DNA from: Spirodela intermedia
Lineage: Eukaryota > Streptophyta > Magnoliopsida > Alismatales > Araceae
Direction of reading: 5' to 3'
DNA length: 64,000 nucleotides
NCBI GenBank assembly: GCA_902729315.2
Contig: LR746271.1
Coordinates: 3,680,001-3,744,000, forward strand
Shown: one piece after another, positions 24,001 through 35,928 of the stretch
Layout: each line of letters opens with the position of its first letter
Numbering within the stretch: position 1 is the stretch's first letter
Made by a program: the position numbers and the translations under genes
The notes under the pieces: generated by a model
The model's database searches: none
What the model saw: the letters and a program-made list of their open reading frames with translations, nothing else
What the model was told of the DNA's origin: nothing

Positions 24001-27000
24001 TATTACCTTGAAAAATGTACTTCATGTTCCTATGTTGACCACCAACCTAATTTCTCTTTGCAAACTCACACGTGACCTAGGTAATGTTGTGTTTGATCCT
24101 AATACTTGTCTATTTTTTGACAAGATGTCTGAGAGGACAATAAGACGTGCTAGAGAATAGAGTGGACTCTATTATTTGGAGCTTCCAAGTCAATCAAACA
24201 TTGCAGTAGATCAAAACAACATTCCCAAGATGAGTCAAATGGGACATCCCAGACCAGCACCTTACCTATTGATGAAGACCTACCTATTGCCCTTCAAAAA
24301 GGGGTAAGAGAATGTACCAAAAAACGATTATATCCTATGACACTTTTTTTGCCATATAATAGATTATCACCTTCACACAAGGCCTTTGTATCTAACCTAA
24401 ATACTACCTCAATCCCAAAGACTGTTTTTGAGGCTTTAACTCATGAGAAGTGGAGACAAGCTATGAATGAGGATATGAAAGCTTTAAGGAAAAATGATAC
24501 TTGGGAACTTGTACGTCTGCCAATAGGGAAGAAAGTTGTTGGCTGCAAATGGGTGTATACAATTAAATACCATTCAGATGGATCCATAGAAAGATACAAA
24601 GCCAGGCTGGTTGCAAAAGGATACACACAAACTTATGGAGTTGATTATCTTGAAACTTTTGCACCAGTAGCAAAAATGAATATAATTATATTACTTTTGT
24701 CATTGGCAATTAACTCTGATTGGAATCTTCAGCAATTTGATGTTAAGAATGCACTTTTACATGGTGAATTAGAAGAGAAATCATATATGGAGGTACCACA
24801 TGGATATGAGAGAAATTCAGATGCTAATATTGTGTGTAGGCTGAAGAAAGCATTGTATGGACTAAAACAATCTCCTCGAGCCTGATTTAGTAAATTTATG
24901 AAAGTTATCTCAAGATGGGATACAAACAAAGTCAAGGTGATCACATTGTATTTGTCAAACAATCTTCTCCAGGGGGAGTTACGATTCTAATAGTATATGT
25001 GGACGATATTATTGTCACTGGAAATGATGATGCAGAAAAAAAACTTCGATCAATATTTATCTCAAGAATTCGAGATGAAAACTTTAGGAAGATTAAAATA
25101 CTTCCTAGATATTGAAGTTGCATATTCTAAGAATTCAATTTTTTTGTCTCAACAAAAATATGTGATAGATTTGATTCAAGAAACTAGAAAAAAGCATGCA
25201 AACCAGCTAATTCTCCAATTGATCCTAATCTCAAGTTAAGTGCAGCGGAGGAAGACATTGCTGTGGATAAAGGGATGTATCAACGATTTATCTATCAGAT
25301 ACACGGCCAGACATAACATATGCAGTCAGCATCATTAGTTAGTTCATACACAATCCGAAACAAATATATTTACAGGCAGCATATCATGTTCTACACTTTC
25401 TAAAAGGAACACCAGGAAAAGACATTCTGTTCAAAAAACATGATTATCTAACACTTGAAGTGTACACAGATGCAGATTATGCTGGATCTATTGTAGATCG
25501 ATGATCAACATCAAGATATTGTACATTTCTTAGAGATAATCTTATTACTTAGAAAAGTAAGAAATAGAATGTCGTAGCTAGATCAAGTGCAGAAGCTGAA
25601 TTTCGTGCTATGGAACAAAGTATTTGTGAGATTTTATGGGTCAATATCATATTGAAGGATTTGAAGATCAACATAGATGGTCTAATGAAGCTTTATTGAT
25701 AATAAATCGGTGATCAATATTGCTCACAACCTTGTTCAGCATGACATAACTAAACACATAGAGATTGATCGCCACTTCATAAAAGAAAAGATAGATAGTG
25801 GACATGTATGTATTTTATATGTGTCTACAACTGATCAAATCGCAGATATATTCATGAAAGGACCACACGGCAACATATTCTATCATCTTGTGTCCAAGCT
25901 GGGAATGGACAACATACATTCACAAGCTTGAGGGGGAGTGTTAGAAATAATTTTTCCATTTACTGTTTCGTCCTTTATTTCTCTGTCCATCATACCTTGT
26001 AACAGAACAATAGACTGAACCAGTTCAAATTGAACTGGTCCGGTTTACCCTCTCCCGTTTCATAACAGCTGGTCAGTATAAAATACCAACCAGCATGTAA
26101 GCATTAGAGTGTGATGAAATTTAGGGCTTCGGCCTTCTTCTTTTCGTGTCTCTCTCTCTCGTGTTCACTGCTAGCACATACAAGAAGGAAGGGAGGTGTT
26201 CGGAGATGATCAAAGTCCAGCACGATTTCTAACAATCCCCATTGCTTTGTATGTACCCGAATCCCTTCATAGCTTGAGTGAATCTCTCAAACTAGGCTCG
26301 GGGTGATTGTTTCAAGCCATAGAGATTTCTTCAACCTGCAAACAACATTATTTTAATGAATAAATGTGTACCTTGGAGGTACATTCATGTATACATTTTC
26401 CTGTAAATTTTCGTGAAGAAATGTATTTTTCACATTGAATTGATGTATTTCCCATCCTAGATTTACTACTAATGTTATGAGTATCTGGATAGTATTCAAC
26501 TTTGCAACATGAGCAAACATTTCAAAATAATCGATTCTATAAGATTGTGAATAGCCATCAGCCACCAACCTTACCTTGTATCTTTCCAATGTTCCATCAG
26601 CTTTATACTTAGGATTATACACCTACTTATAACCAACCATATTGTTTCCTGAAGGTAAAGGGACTAAGTCCTATGTACAGTCCTTCTTTAGTGCTTTAAT
26701 CTCTTCATCCATGGCATGACTCTATTCTTTGTGTGACAGAGCTTCTTCTACTATCTTGGGGATAATAATTGTCTTCAAGTTCATGAGAAAAGCCTTGTAC
26801 AATGGTGTTAACCTATCATATGATAGGTAGTTGACCATATGATAGAGTGATTTCTTTATACAACTTATCTTCTCTTTTTGTAGAGCAATGGGCCAACCTA
26901 GTTGCTCCTCATCATTGGTTTTAGTGAACTGGTTGTCCTCTTCTTGGTCGATATTATCAATTTGAGATGTCTCTTGTACTTGAACTAGATTCTCCTACTA

Positions 27001-30000
27001 GTTCTCTCTGCAGTGTAGGTAAATCATTCATTTCTGTTGGAATATTTTGTGTCTCCACTCTAGTTTGTCCCCTATATACTTGTACTCCTTTGATTTTAAG
27101 AATGGGTGACACCTAAATCATGAATTCATTTTTGTCCTGTAACTCAGTGTCAACGATCAAATTCTCTCTCTCTTGTGGATTTCTCACCCCATAATATGAC
27201 TCCCTTATAACACTTATAACACTATCTGAGATGAAGATTTTTTTAGAAGTGGGATTATAACCCTTCTGTGTAGTTGAGTACCCAACAAATATACATTTTA
27301 TAGATCATAGATCAAGTTTTCTCACTAGGTTGCCTTTAGCATGAACATAAGCAGTACATCCAAATACCTTTGGACGAAGGTGAGTCTTTAGTTTCACATG
27401 AGGATAACATTTACTCAACAGTTCCATAGGACTTTGATATTCTAGAGTTTTGGCTAGAATCCTGTTGATAAGATGAGTACTAGTGAGGACAGCTTCACCC
27501 CAGTATTGCCTTGGAACTTGTTGAAACAAAAGAGCTCTAACTATATCTAGTAAGTGTCCAATTTTTCTCTCAGCCACTGCTGGGGTGTATTGACATAGGA
27601 TGACTCATGAATTATTCCTTTCTGATCAAAGTAGGAGGACACAGCCGAATTGAAATAATCTCTAACATTGTCTAATCTAAACCTCTTGACAACAGTTCCG
27701 AACTGATTATAAATCATTTCACAAAAAGATTTCACCATTTGGGTGCATCTGATTTTGATTTTACTAGGTAAACCCAAGTAAACTTGATACAATCATCAAC
27801 AAACAAGATAAACCACTTGCATCCAGACAAGCTAGTCATAACTGATGGCCCCCAAATATCAATGTGTATATGATATATAGGGATTGTACTATGTTCACCA
27901 GTATTTCCATATGAAGAGCATTCGTATTTGGCCAATTGGCAAACCTCACACACTAGAGTTTTAAAATCAACACCTTCAAACATAGAAGGAAACCATGTTT
28001 TTAAGAGAGCAAAGGAAGGATGCCCAACATCAGTGTTATAACAGTATATTATTCTTTTTGTGTTCCACTCCACTCCAAGGCGACTGCAGTAAAGACATTA
28101 GTGCATGATCATCCTCTTATCAGTAAAGCAAGTCATCTCCTTCCTTAACACGTCCAATCTTCAGCCCTAAGACCTTGTCACACAATGAACATCCATCGTC
28201 CTCAAGAATGAAATGACAATTAATATCTTTAACAAGTGTCTGCAGTGAAATCAGATGAGCCTTCAATTTAGGCACATGTAAAATATTTCTTAAAGTGCCT
28301 AATGATCTATTTTCAAGCTCCCAATCCCTTCAACAGGTAGAATCTCACTGGCAACAGTAACAACTTTTTCTGTCCATCACATTTTACATAATCAACAAAT
28401 TTGCACATATTTGAGGTCATATGGTCAGTGGCACCAAAGTCAAGTATCTAGGGCAATTTAGAAAAACTATTGGATGCATCTGATTTCGAAAAAAGTTTAT
28501 TCTCACTTGACCGAACCAAAGGTGTAGAGCTCAGCATATTCTTGAATTTCTCTACTTACTCACTCAGTCTTTCAAATTCATCATCCTTGTTCTGATTACT
28601 AGGATTTGGAGGTTCCTTTATCCCAGATTGACCTTTTATAGTCTCTGTTGGTTGGGAAATAGCCTCCCCTGTCGAGGTGATCGTTCATGTAGCATCCAGC
28701 AGTTTTCTTTTGTATAATGCTTCTTCTTGCAATATGAAGACCAAAGGTTCTCTTTGCTATCCCACTTCTGATACCTTCCTTGTGATGCAGTGATTGGGGT
28801 TTGATTACACTCTTTTTGCTCTAATTGATTCCCCTGATTGGGCAATTCTCTGGAATGAATTGACCGATCTTGTTTGCTAGAGGTGAAGGCTGATGACTCA
28901 TTCTTCCTAGTATTGATGAGTAGACTTAATCTACTCTCCTCTTCCATAACAATCTGAATAGCTTCATCCAGCTCAGGTACCTTCTCACAATGGAGAATTT
29001 GACTCTTGAGGCTTTCATAATCAAAGTTCAGTCCCATTAGGAATGTATACATTCTGTGTTTCAATGTATACATGGGCTCCTCAGAACTGAGATTCTTTAG
29101 TAGCCAATAATGATCAATCTCCCTCCATATAGCCTTTAATTCACACGAATATTCCATAACAGATTTACTTCCTTGCACTAAATCTGTTGCCTTAGCCACC
29201 AGGGAATAAATTCTTCAATCGTTGTGTTTCTTTGAGCAGCTTTTGTGAATTTGATCCCACAATTCCTTTGCCGAGTGTATGAACAAGAATTTTTCATAAA
29301 TTTCTGGTGTCATTATACTTAGCAGCCATGTATGGATAATAGCCTCTTCTGATTTTCATCCTCTATATTTTGGATCTGATTTTTTTAATGGTTCTTCTAT
29401 AAAGTGATCTGTTAAACCTCTCCCAAGAAGTGTCAGATCAACAAAAACTGTCCCATTGATGAAGATTTCTCCCATTCAATCTAAGTTTCTCTAGGATATT
29501 TGAAAGAGTATGATATAATCTCTCCCTTTCTCCAGTCATTGCTGAAGATGATGTAAGTTCCATGGATGATGAAGAGCCTTCCCCTGAATGCATTCTGAAA
29601 GTCTTTTCCTTCGTACTTTCCAGAATGCCTCAGTTCACTACTTGCAGAAGGTTTCTTTCTTCCTTGGTATTGCTCAAAAACAAAAAGGAAAATAAGATTC
29701 AAGAAACAAGAAACAAGAAGTATCTGATCCCACCAGAATCAGCACAGCTCTAATACCACGTTGAAAATTGATCTTGATTAAGATTCGTGCAATTTGGAGA
29801 ATGAAAGGAGTCGAACTTCACGATCCTCTTCTTCCAGGAAGATGAACGAGTCACCACTTCTTGGAGTAGGGTTTCCACAATCCAAAATGAATGCGTCAAT
29901 TATCACAGTTTCCCGCTTGAGTACAGGTTACAATAATTAATGGGCCAAGTCCATTACATTAGTCTTTAAGTAAATCCATTAACAGTCTAATGGATCCACT

Positions 30001-33000
30001 TAACACGGGGAATGACAGGAAATGACAAAAATATAATGGAAAAGAAACAGATAGAAAGGAAACAATCCTAGAAAGTTCAACAATAAGGTTAAATAAAAAG
30101 CCATTCAGACTCAATAAGATCTGATTTTTAACTGACAGACTCATTAATACATGGAAAAATAAATGCATGTACCATGATTTTTCACTTGGAGGTTGAAAGT
30201 TTGAACTTAACAGATAACTAATTACTCTGGTAACATGTAAAAATTTGGACCAAGGATAAATATCTTACAGTGAAATAGGCTATGTAGCTCACAGAAAGAG
30301 TTAGTGCAATCTCGATAACAGTATCATTGAAAATGAAGCCAAGCCACAGAACAGACACTATTCCAAAAGCAAGACCAACTGCAATTCTGGAAAAAGAAAG
30401 GTATAAGACCACAGGGAAATATATTTTATGACACGTAAATCAGACTTTTTTTATTTTTGTCACTTACGCTCCCAGAGAAACTTGTGACAAAAACTTGATA
30501 ATTTCTCCAACACTGAAGCTCTGGCCTAGAGCCATACGATATAACAGCTGGTATACAACGATAGCAGTTCTGTAATAGGTAAGACCATCGATCAAAGGTT
30601 ATGCATGGTTCATAGAAAAAATTCAGGGAGAAAACTAAGAAATTGGAAGAATCATATCCTGAAAATTATGCGCCAATGAATTAGATTAATTATTACAGAT
30701 GGCGATTTCAATGGAAAAAAGAATGGAAGTAAATACCCATCATTCATCAATGATTCTCCTTCAATAATTGTGCTCAGCTTTTTACTAGCGCCAAGTTCTT
30801 TCAAAAGAGCCACAACAGCGACAGGATCAGTAGCACTGAGAAGCCCTCCCAACAATAATGATGTTTTCCAGTCCCAGTTATAAGGAAAAGCGAACTGAAA
30901 AATGAAAGAATTGTTCCATTTCAAAAGTCAAACTAGTTTACGAGGATAAACCACGAAGGCAGGATTTTTTCATATTACAAGACCAAATAATTTCTAATCA
31001 GCTATAAGCCAAATCCATACCTTCAACGCAGTTCCAAGGCAGAAGGTTGAAATTATAACCCCAGGGCCTGCGAGTAAAACCATTTGCGCTATGCACCTCT
31101 GCCTCAGCCCAAATAACAGTTTCAGAGAATTAAAAGACTGAGTTTAACAAATGTTTCTTAACATAACCCAGCTAAATAAAGGATCAATGTCAGCGTATCA
31201 GACGAACTACACATGCAAAGGTTCCTTACGATGTCACTATTCGGAACAAAACAGTTTTCCCCGAACGTATATCCATCCAGGTCAAAAGGTTCTGTAGCAG
31301 AGTACCGAAATTAATGTGTATGTCGAAACATAAATATTGTGAGTAGCAGAGGTCCATTTCGATCACAATGAGACTAAGATGTGGCGAATACATGCCAAAT
31401 GGTGTTTCTTGAATACTGATAACGGAACCGTACAGGGCCTTTTTTTATATTGATATACTGATCTGGTTAGCTTGCCAATGCTTTCTTACAATTATCTTTG
31501 TCTCTCCTTTGACAGGTTTTACTACAGTTTGTAGGTGTTTTGTATCCCATTAATCTGGCCCTACCTCAAATGAAAAATATTTAAATAAATTTGATTTGTC
31601 ATAGAGACAAGCTGTCATGCACCAAAAATGTTGTAAAAGCAAAATGAGAATCGGAGGCCTTGGTATGGATTTCAAAACCCTTGGATTCACCATCACCAGG
31701 TTCTTATTTCAATAAAAAATTGGTTTATCTTCTTAGTCTTAGTCTTAGCCCCGCATGTTCCTGTGGTTGTCATGTCCTATCTAACCAGATGAAGTACAGA
31801 CAGTGGGATTCAATAGAAGCGGATTTAACTTATAATTCACTAAAAAATGAGAAAAGAGAGGAAAGCATCGGAATTATGATGAGTACCCAAATAATATGTA
31901 GCAAAAATATCATTTTGACAGACTTCTAGAGCCATCAGTTGTCTTCCCACGAATCAATCCATCGAAGAAATAATCATTAAATAATTGAGCCATCCAACTC
32001 AAGGATACTGGCCAATGAATAAAGTAGGTCCACATGATATGAGTATCCCTTTCATGGTAGGAATGTTCCAAATATCTACTCAAGTACAAAAAAAATTAGA
32101 ATCTATAAGAAGAAAATACAAATGGTTCACAATCAAGCAATGGTACGAGGAGGTCATAGACCTCGTTAAACAAGTGATTGTCTAGATCAAAATTGATTTT
32201 CAATGACTAAAGTAGGTTCATATATTTAATCAAGAAATTTTAATTGTCATTTCAAAAAAGGCCATCCTAAGCAATTACATGGGCATAAAAATGGCAAGGA
32301 CAACTAGTCATGGATAAGCCTCATCAAGAGACTACAAATGAAGATCTTAGCGCTGACACAACAAGATGAGATTTTTGCCTATGACCTATTTGTCCATGAC
32401 TGAAGCGCTAGTGTCCACGTCTTAAAACAACCAATATGAAAGTACCATACATCTAGTTTATATATGTACAAGAGGCAGGCCCCCATCGTCATAAGAAAAA
32501 TAGAGATAACAGGAAGTTATACTTGTTATAAATTAATAACCTTTATCTGGTGTATTTCCATGGAAAAGGAACTTTCAAAGAGAAGTGCAGGAAGGAAAAC
32601 TGCCAACAGAAGATCGGGATTGATATTTGCCCCTGCATAGAATGTGGAGTGAATCTCAATATTAGTATGAGGTAAATCAGGAAAATTAGAAAAAATAAAT
32701 TATAACAGTACAGCTGTAATGTCTGTTGTGGGTCACAACCAGAAACAAGGATCATCACTTACACAGATGAATGCCAGCGCCCATTTTTCCCAATCCATGA
32801 CTTGTCCCGTACTCTGTCAATAGCAAAGTTAGATTTTAGAGCTACTTCATATCAAAAATAAAATTTCACACATCACCCACACATTCCAGAAGAATTAGTA
32901 GTTTGGTAGTTTATTATACAAAATTTGAAATTATATACCAATCAATTCAACTCAAGGTCTATAATTTCACATTAAGAAATAGTCGAATAATCATGAAGCA

Positions 33001-35928
33001 GATGCTGCTCTACAAGTGAAAATGGAAGAAGCCTCAGTCATATCTAAACCACTTTCCAAAGTTTAGTAAGTTACATCATCTCAGAAAATTTAAGAGAAAA
33101 TTCCAGCAAGGATCCAGAAAATGAGCGAGTAATGAGGAAAATAAACACTGTTGGAAAGATTTCCTAATGCCACGACTACTAAAGAAACCTTTAGATTTCA
33201 TCTACGAGAAACCAGGGTGGATTAATATGAGAACTAGGACCAATGCATCGGATGGAGTCCCAAATGACATCTAAGGAAGCTATAGGCCTAAGTCAAGTAA
33301 CACATAATGTGGTATGAAAATACGAGCAGAAAGACCGAGGATATATGCAGACACCACTTTAAAGCCACAGAAAAAAAAGCTCACTGCTTAGGGTAGCATA
33401 TGAGCTAATTAGTGTACAGCCTAGTGTATATATCATCTTTATAATTTTCCCTTCACTTATAGCATATAGAGGAAAGTCTCTCTTGAGGGGTTTCTTGTCA
33501 ACTTCCTCACTCATTAATCTGATATCATTCTGAAGTTTTCCAAACTCGAGGTGAAGGGGAATGCCTCAAAGCCTGCGATTACAAAGATGTGTGTGCTTTC
33601 TATGTGACTGTTTCCATTATTCATGGTTTGAGAACATTCTACTATTAGTTTTGAATTAAAAAAATAGTGAAGAGAAGTCCAAGAGCTCCCTAATCCACCA
33701 TCCTCTTTCAAGTTTTCACCTTTCCTCCGACCCCACTATAAGAGCTCCTTTTTACTATCCTCCTTGTAGATGTCCATAACAGCACATTTTTTGCTTCTCC
33801 TTTTATCTCTCAATACCTGAAGAGCTAAGGTATCACAAAGGTTTCAGAATTTTCTTATCGACCCTTACAATACTTAACCCATCACATGACTTACATGAAA
33901 AATTATGGTTCTTTCATGGATCTTCCTCTGTTGTTCCTCAGAAGTCAAAACCGTTCATCATTGACTTCTATTACCTAGCATTGCATGAGACAGGTATCCA
34001 CATTTCTCTGGTGCAGTTGCATTTCCAAAAAATCTATATTACATTCATCTTTAACAAAATGTATTTTTTATGCTGTTGATACTCAAGTAGGCTCCAGTAG
34101 GCTCCAGTTCTTCTGAACCTTTTTCCTTCCGTTCACCTTACCCCAACAACCTTCGTCGAGCATAAAATATTTTCCAACTCCTAAAATCCACGATATACTC
34201 AACCTCCCTATTCTTCTAGCGAAATAGGATCGTAGCAAAATCAATTACTACCCCTAAGTAAAAAAACGAGGAGAACGTCCGGAAACTCCCCCATTTTTAA
34301 TGCAACTAATCAAACTTGTGCATATTTCACGATGACTATTCTGATGACTCCCTATTCTGATGACTAAAGTATCCTTTTTCACGATATACCTTCTGAGAGA
34401 GGTCCACTGGAGTATGAAGAAAATAGTGCATATTTTAGGCTTCTTCCATGTATCCAAAGGGGTCGAATCGATTCCATGTAGCCAGTAACTCTTTTTTTTA
34501 ACTTCCGTCATAGAATTGCAGTACCTGGGTTCGAAAAGATCTGAAGATTCACGATGTAAGGAACAAAATAAATGCATTTATTTCATAGGTAAGTCACAAA
34601 ATATTGGATATCGACCTTAATCTCCACAATATTATTGAACAATTCTTTTCCCATGATTTTCAATTTTCTGGGTTGAACTATGTTACTGTACATAGGAAAG
34701 CAGTGGACCATAAATACTGGGCAATGGCTCGGCAATAAAGCCTGAAATTGTTCACTAATCAATTTATTCCTAAGATCGAAACATAAAATTTCAGCAGAAT
34801 CTTCAACCACCAGCTTCAACGTCATACGCCAATCATCTCCCGAATCACAAGGTACTACACAAAATTCTTATATAGAGTAGGTAAATGAGGAGAAAGTGGC
34901 TAGTCCTGTGAATAAGATGAAGCAATGGGTTGCTCTCCAAAGCTCGACCAGGTTGAATTTGACAAGAATTGATGATTAAAAACTTAAATCCGAGCATTCA
35001 ATGGAAAACATGATTTCAGAAGAGAAGATCCGAAATTCAGGCTACTACAAAACTTAATTTTCATATGGCCCCCAGCACAGCTTCTTGTAGCAGCAGGATT
35101 GCGTTTAGCACAGGAAGAATAGAAGCGAACAATCAAAAGAAATCAGAAGCAGCATTGAAGCTCCGAAGAACAGAGAGGAAAAAATGGAAGCAAGTTACGA
35201 TCACTGTTTAAAACGTAGTAGCAGGTTCGTCTTTTTTCATACTCTTACTGTCACACCCCTCGCTCCTTATCTCAAGGATGTATTGATTAATAATGGAAGA
35301 CTATAATAACAAAAGTGCAACTAAGCAGAGATATCCAGCTACTTCACGGCGGTGATTTCTGATTTTTTGTATCCAACAGAACAGATGATCCGTTTCAGAA
35401 AATAATGTGTGATAATTCCCTCCTCGTTATTCAAATTCCCTCGTGTTTGAGCCGGAACGACAATTGTGCCAGAAATATGCGGCAAAACCGAGGGAAACAT
35501 CCCATGGAAAGTATGAAAGGAAAACAAAAAGAAACTGACGTCAGCCTCAGTGATTTACTTAGATTGATCCCTGGAAAGGCATTAAGCAAAAGAATCATGG
35601 ATGAAAAGAAGAAAACCGAGGACAGAAGAATGACATGAGCTCAGAAATCTTCGGTATCGTCTACATCGTCAGGTTAAAAACCGAGGAGGATCGGTCGACC
35701 TAGGGAACCGAGCGCAATGCCGAGCACAAACAAGGCGACCGTGTAGGGGACTCGAGATCCCCGAAGGAGATGCCTGGAGGCGATTCCGAGCACCAGGCAT
35801 ATTCCCACGAACACGACGGCGTCCTCCGGTTCCGCCGTCGCCGCCGCCGCCGCCGCTTCCTCCAGTTTCCGCCGAGACTGCGCCACGCGAGAGAGCACAT
35901 CCCCCCCAGCCATCATCACCTCACCCAT
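9148..35928 (-). CDS. SOS1: SOS1-type plasma-membrane Na+/H+ antiporter, 3' end beyond window
   Basis: Exports Na+ in exchange for H+ at the plasma membrane; in plants the family is central to salt tolerance. Fourteen exons join in frame: 35928-35700, 32813-32763, 32632-32541, 31098-31021, 30894-30737, 30569-30468, 30386-30269, 21326-21274, 21182-21117, 20458-20414, 12023-11968, 10038-9860, 9397-9344, 9255-9148, giving about 463 residues. Landmarks are [10 protein letters not shown] (exon 1), [12 protein letters not shown] (3), [20 protein letters not shown] with EGESLMNDG (5), [10 protein letters not shown] (10), [20 protein letters not shown] (12) and [18 protein letters not shown] (14). 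This is the full transporter domain with the TDP and ND motifs of CPA1 exchangers. The cytosolic cyclic-nucleotide-binding-like and autoinhibitory half is not seen in 1-9147. The start at 35928 is chosen because the conserved part follows closely; an in-frame ATG at 36066 is possible. Introns 7, 10 and 14 are 8.9, 8.4 and more than 9.1 kb and carry retrotransposons. Confidence 0.93.
11968..12023 (-). CDS. SOS1: SOS1 exon 11
   Basis: A 56-base exon encoding [18 protein letters not shown]. It is identified by AG|T giving the serine shared with exon 10 and G|GA giving the glycine shared with exon 12. It stands alone between intron 10 (8.4 kb) and intron 11 (1.9 kb). Confidence 0.88.
13337..14029 (+). 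repeat. 5' LTR of the Gypsy element
   Basis: The ends are a 9-bp inverted pair, TGATGCAGC and GCTGCATCA. From about 13490 to 13690 it carries a run of degenerate GAAATTCAAATTT units, which makes this part very AT-rich. Confidence 0.88.
14090..18428 (+). pseudogene. Broken Gypsy gag-pol
   Basis: Gag remnant with [14 protein letters not shown] and [13 protein letters not shown] (about 14390-14550). A CCHC zinc knuckle, [14 protein letters not shown], is intact at 15060-15101. Protease remnant has [13 protein letters not shown], the DSGSS-type site decayed. RT is best preserved: [26 protein letters not shown] and YFDDILIYN with the catalytic FDD block (16113-16586). RNase H has [10 protein letters not shown] (about 17000). 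Integrase has the HHCC region (about 17360-17480), [14 protein letters not shown] and [13 protein letters not shown] (about 17830-17860). Stops and frameshifts occur in each domain. Confidence 0.88.
18429..19091 (+). repeat. 3' LTR of the Gypsy element
   Basis: A diverged copy of 13337-14029, starting TAATGCAGC and ending CTACGTCA. The GAAATTCAAATTT run is repeated at about 18575-18750. TAATT follows as the right target duplication. Clear divergence between the LTRs indicates an old insertion. Confidence 0.88.
20414..21326 (-). CDS. SOS1: SOS1 exons 8-10
   Basis: Three short exons are isolated between two huge introns: 21326-21274 ([17 protein letters not shown]), 21182-21117 ([21 protein letters not shown]) and 20458-20414 ([14 protein letters not shown]). 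Phases match exon 7 on one side and exon 11 on the other. A (TA)n tract lies in the 658-bp intron 9. Confidence 0.9.
20975..21012. repeat. (AT)n microsatellite in SOS1 intron 9
   Basis: Nineteen AT units in a row, between exons 9 and 10 of SOS1. Likely length-variable. Confidence 0.95.
22267..22587 (-). repeat. 3' LTR of the outer Copia
   Basis: Same length as the right LTR and visibly diverged from it. The purine tract lies immediately inside it at 22588-22600. Confidence 0.82.
22601..23104 (-). pseudogene. RNase H end of the outer Copia
   Basis: The minus strand encodes [10 protein letters not shown], then [13 protein letters not shown] and [11 protein letters not shown], and a GMENIRT-like end near the purine tract. 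It is cut off from its RT by the inserted Copia element at 23122. Confidence 0.72.
23122..23418 (+). repeat. 5' LTR of Copia copy A
   Basis: Runs from TGTTAGAAATAAT to GATTTCTAACA and is directly followed by TGGTATCAGAGC. It includes a CT-rich TCTCTCTCTCTCGTGTTCAC segment shared by all LTRs of this family. Confidence 0.88.
23670..25926 (+). pseudogene. Broken Copia gag-pol of copy A
   Basis: Gag starts at ATG 23670 ([15 protein letters not shown]) and continues with [13 protein letters not shown] before a stop, then jumps at about 23963 into the protease tail ([12 protein letters not shown]). The integrase is missing between GLYYLELP (about 24170) and the hinge [11 protein letters not shown] (about 24270). 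RT is largely present: [45 protein letters not shown], then a frameshift before [13 protein letters not shown] (about 24987). RNase H follows to 25935 with [12 protein letters not shown]. Stops and frameshifts make it inactive. Confidence 0.85.
25939..26234 (+). repeat. 3' LTR of Copia copy A
   Basis: It follows the purine tract directly. The sequence after it (ATCCCCATTGC) belongs to the outer Copia RT and is the same junction found at 8734/8735 in copy B. Confidence 0.88.
26235..29199 (-). pseudogene. Gag, protease, integrase and RT of the outer Copia
   Basis: In coding order on the minus strand: gag with [20 protein letters not shown] and a decayed zinc knuckle [12 protein letters not shown] (29199-28636); weak protease traces (about 28560-28390); integrase with [20 protein letters not shown] and [13 protein letters not shown] (28073-27732) and [16 protein letters not shown]-like and [15 protein letters not shown] parts (27792-27305); RT with [20 protein letters not shown] and [12 protein letters not shown] (26622-26353), ending FGYIQSNGD at the insertion. 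Frames are interrupted. Confidence 0.8.
29762..30082 (-). repeat. 5' LTR of the outer Copia
   Basis: Runs TGTTGAACTTTC to its CA end on the minus strand and is followed inside by ACGTGGTATTAGAGC, the primer-binding site. It ends 186 bp upstream of SOS1 exon 7 (30269). Confidence 0.82.
30269..32813 (-). CDS. SOS1: SOS1 exons 2-7
   Basis: Exons at 32813-32763, 32632-32541, 31098-31021, 30894-30737, 30569-30468 and 30386-30269 are joined by GT-AG introns of 130, 1442, 126, 167 and 81 bp. All phases agree. The block holds the ion-exchange core: [15 protein letters not shown] and EGESLMNDG in exon 5, [10 protein letters not shown] over the exon 5/6 junction, and [20 protein letters not shown] in exon 7. 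Intron 3 (31099-32540) contains nothing recognisable. Confidence 0.92.
35700..35928 (-). CDS. SOS1: SOS1 exon 1
   Basis: Encodes the N-terminus with an alanine run from a GCC/GGC repeat, then [20 protein letters not shown] and the start of the first helices. It ends in phase 1 at CTAG|GTCGAC. Intron 1 (32814-35699) has no recognisable gene. Confidence 0.88.

Larger units (their letters stand above)
23122..26234 (+). mobile_element. Copia element (copy A) nested in the outer Copia
   Basis: LTRs 23122-23418 and 25939-26234, with primer-binding site TGGTATCAGAGC at 23419-23430 and purine tract CTTGAGGGGGAG at 25927-25938. It is the same family as copy B at 5795-9027, but in opposite orientation and with its primer-binding site. 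The middle of gag and the whole integrase are deleted. The flanks do not form a target duplication: CCTTC before and ATCCC after. The left flank shares 18 bp with the SOS1 intron beside copy B. Confidence 0.88.
22267..30082 (-). mobile_element. Copia retrotransposon in SOS1 intron 7
   Basis: LTRs of 321 bp each (22267-22587 and 29762-30082) share GATCTTGATT and CCACTTCTTGGAGTAGGG blocks. Beside the right LTR the reverse complement of TGGTATTAGAGC (29747-29758) is the primer-binding site. Beside the left LTR is a polypurine tract (CCTCCTCTCAAAT on the plus strand). On the minus strand the order is gag, protease, integrase, RT, then, after a second Copia insertion, RNase H. Part of RT is missing at the insertion. 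No matching 5-bp target duplication was seen (AGTCT left, ATAAG right). Confidence 0.85.

Noticed and set aside
22262-30087. Target-site duplication for the outer Copia
   Set aside because: AGTCT on the left and ATAAG on the right do not match, so none is claimed.
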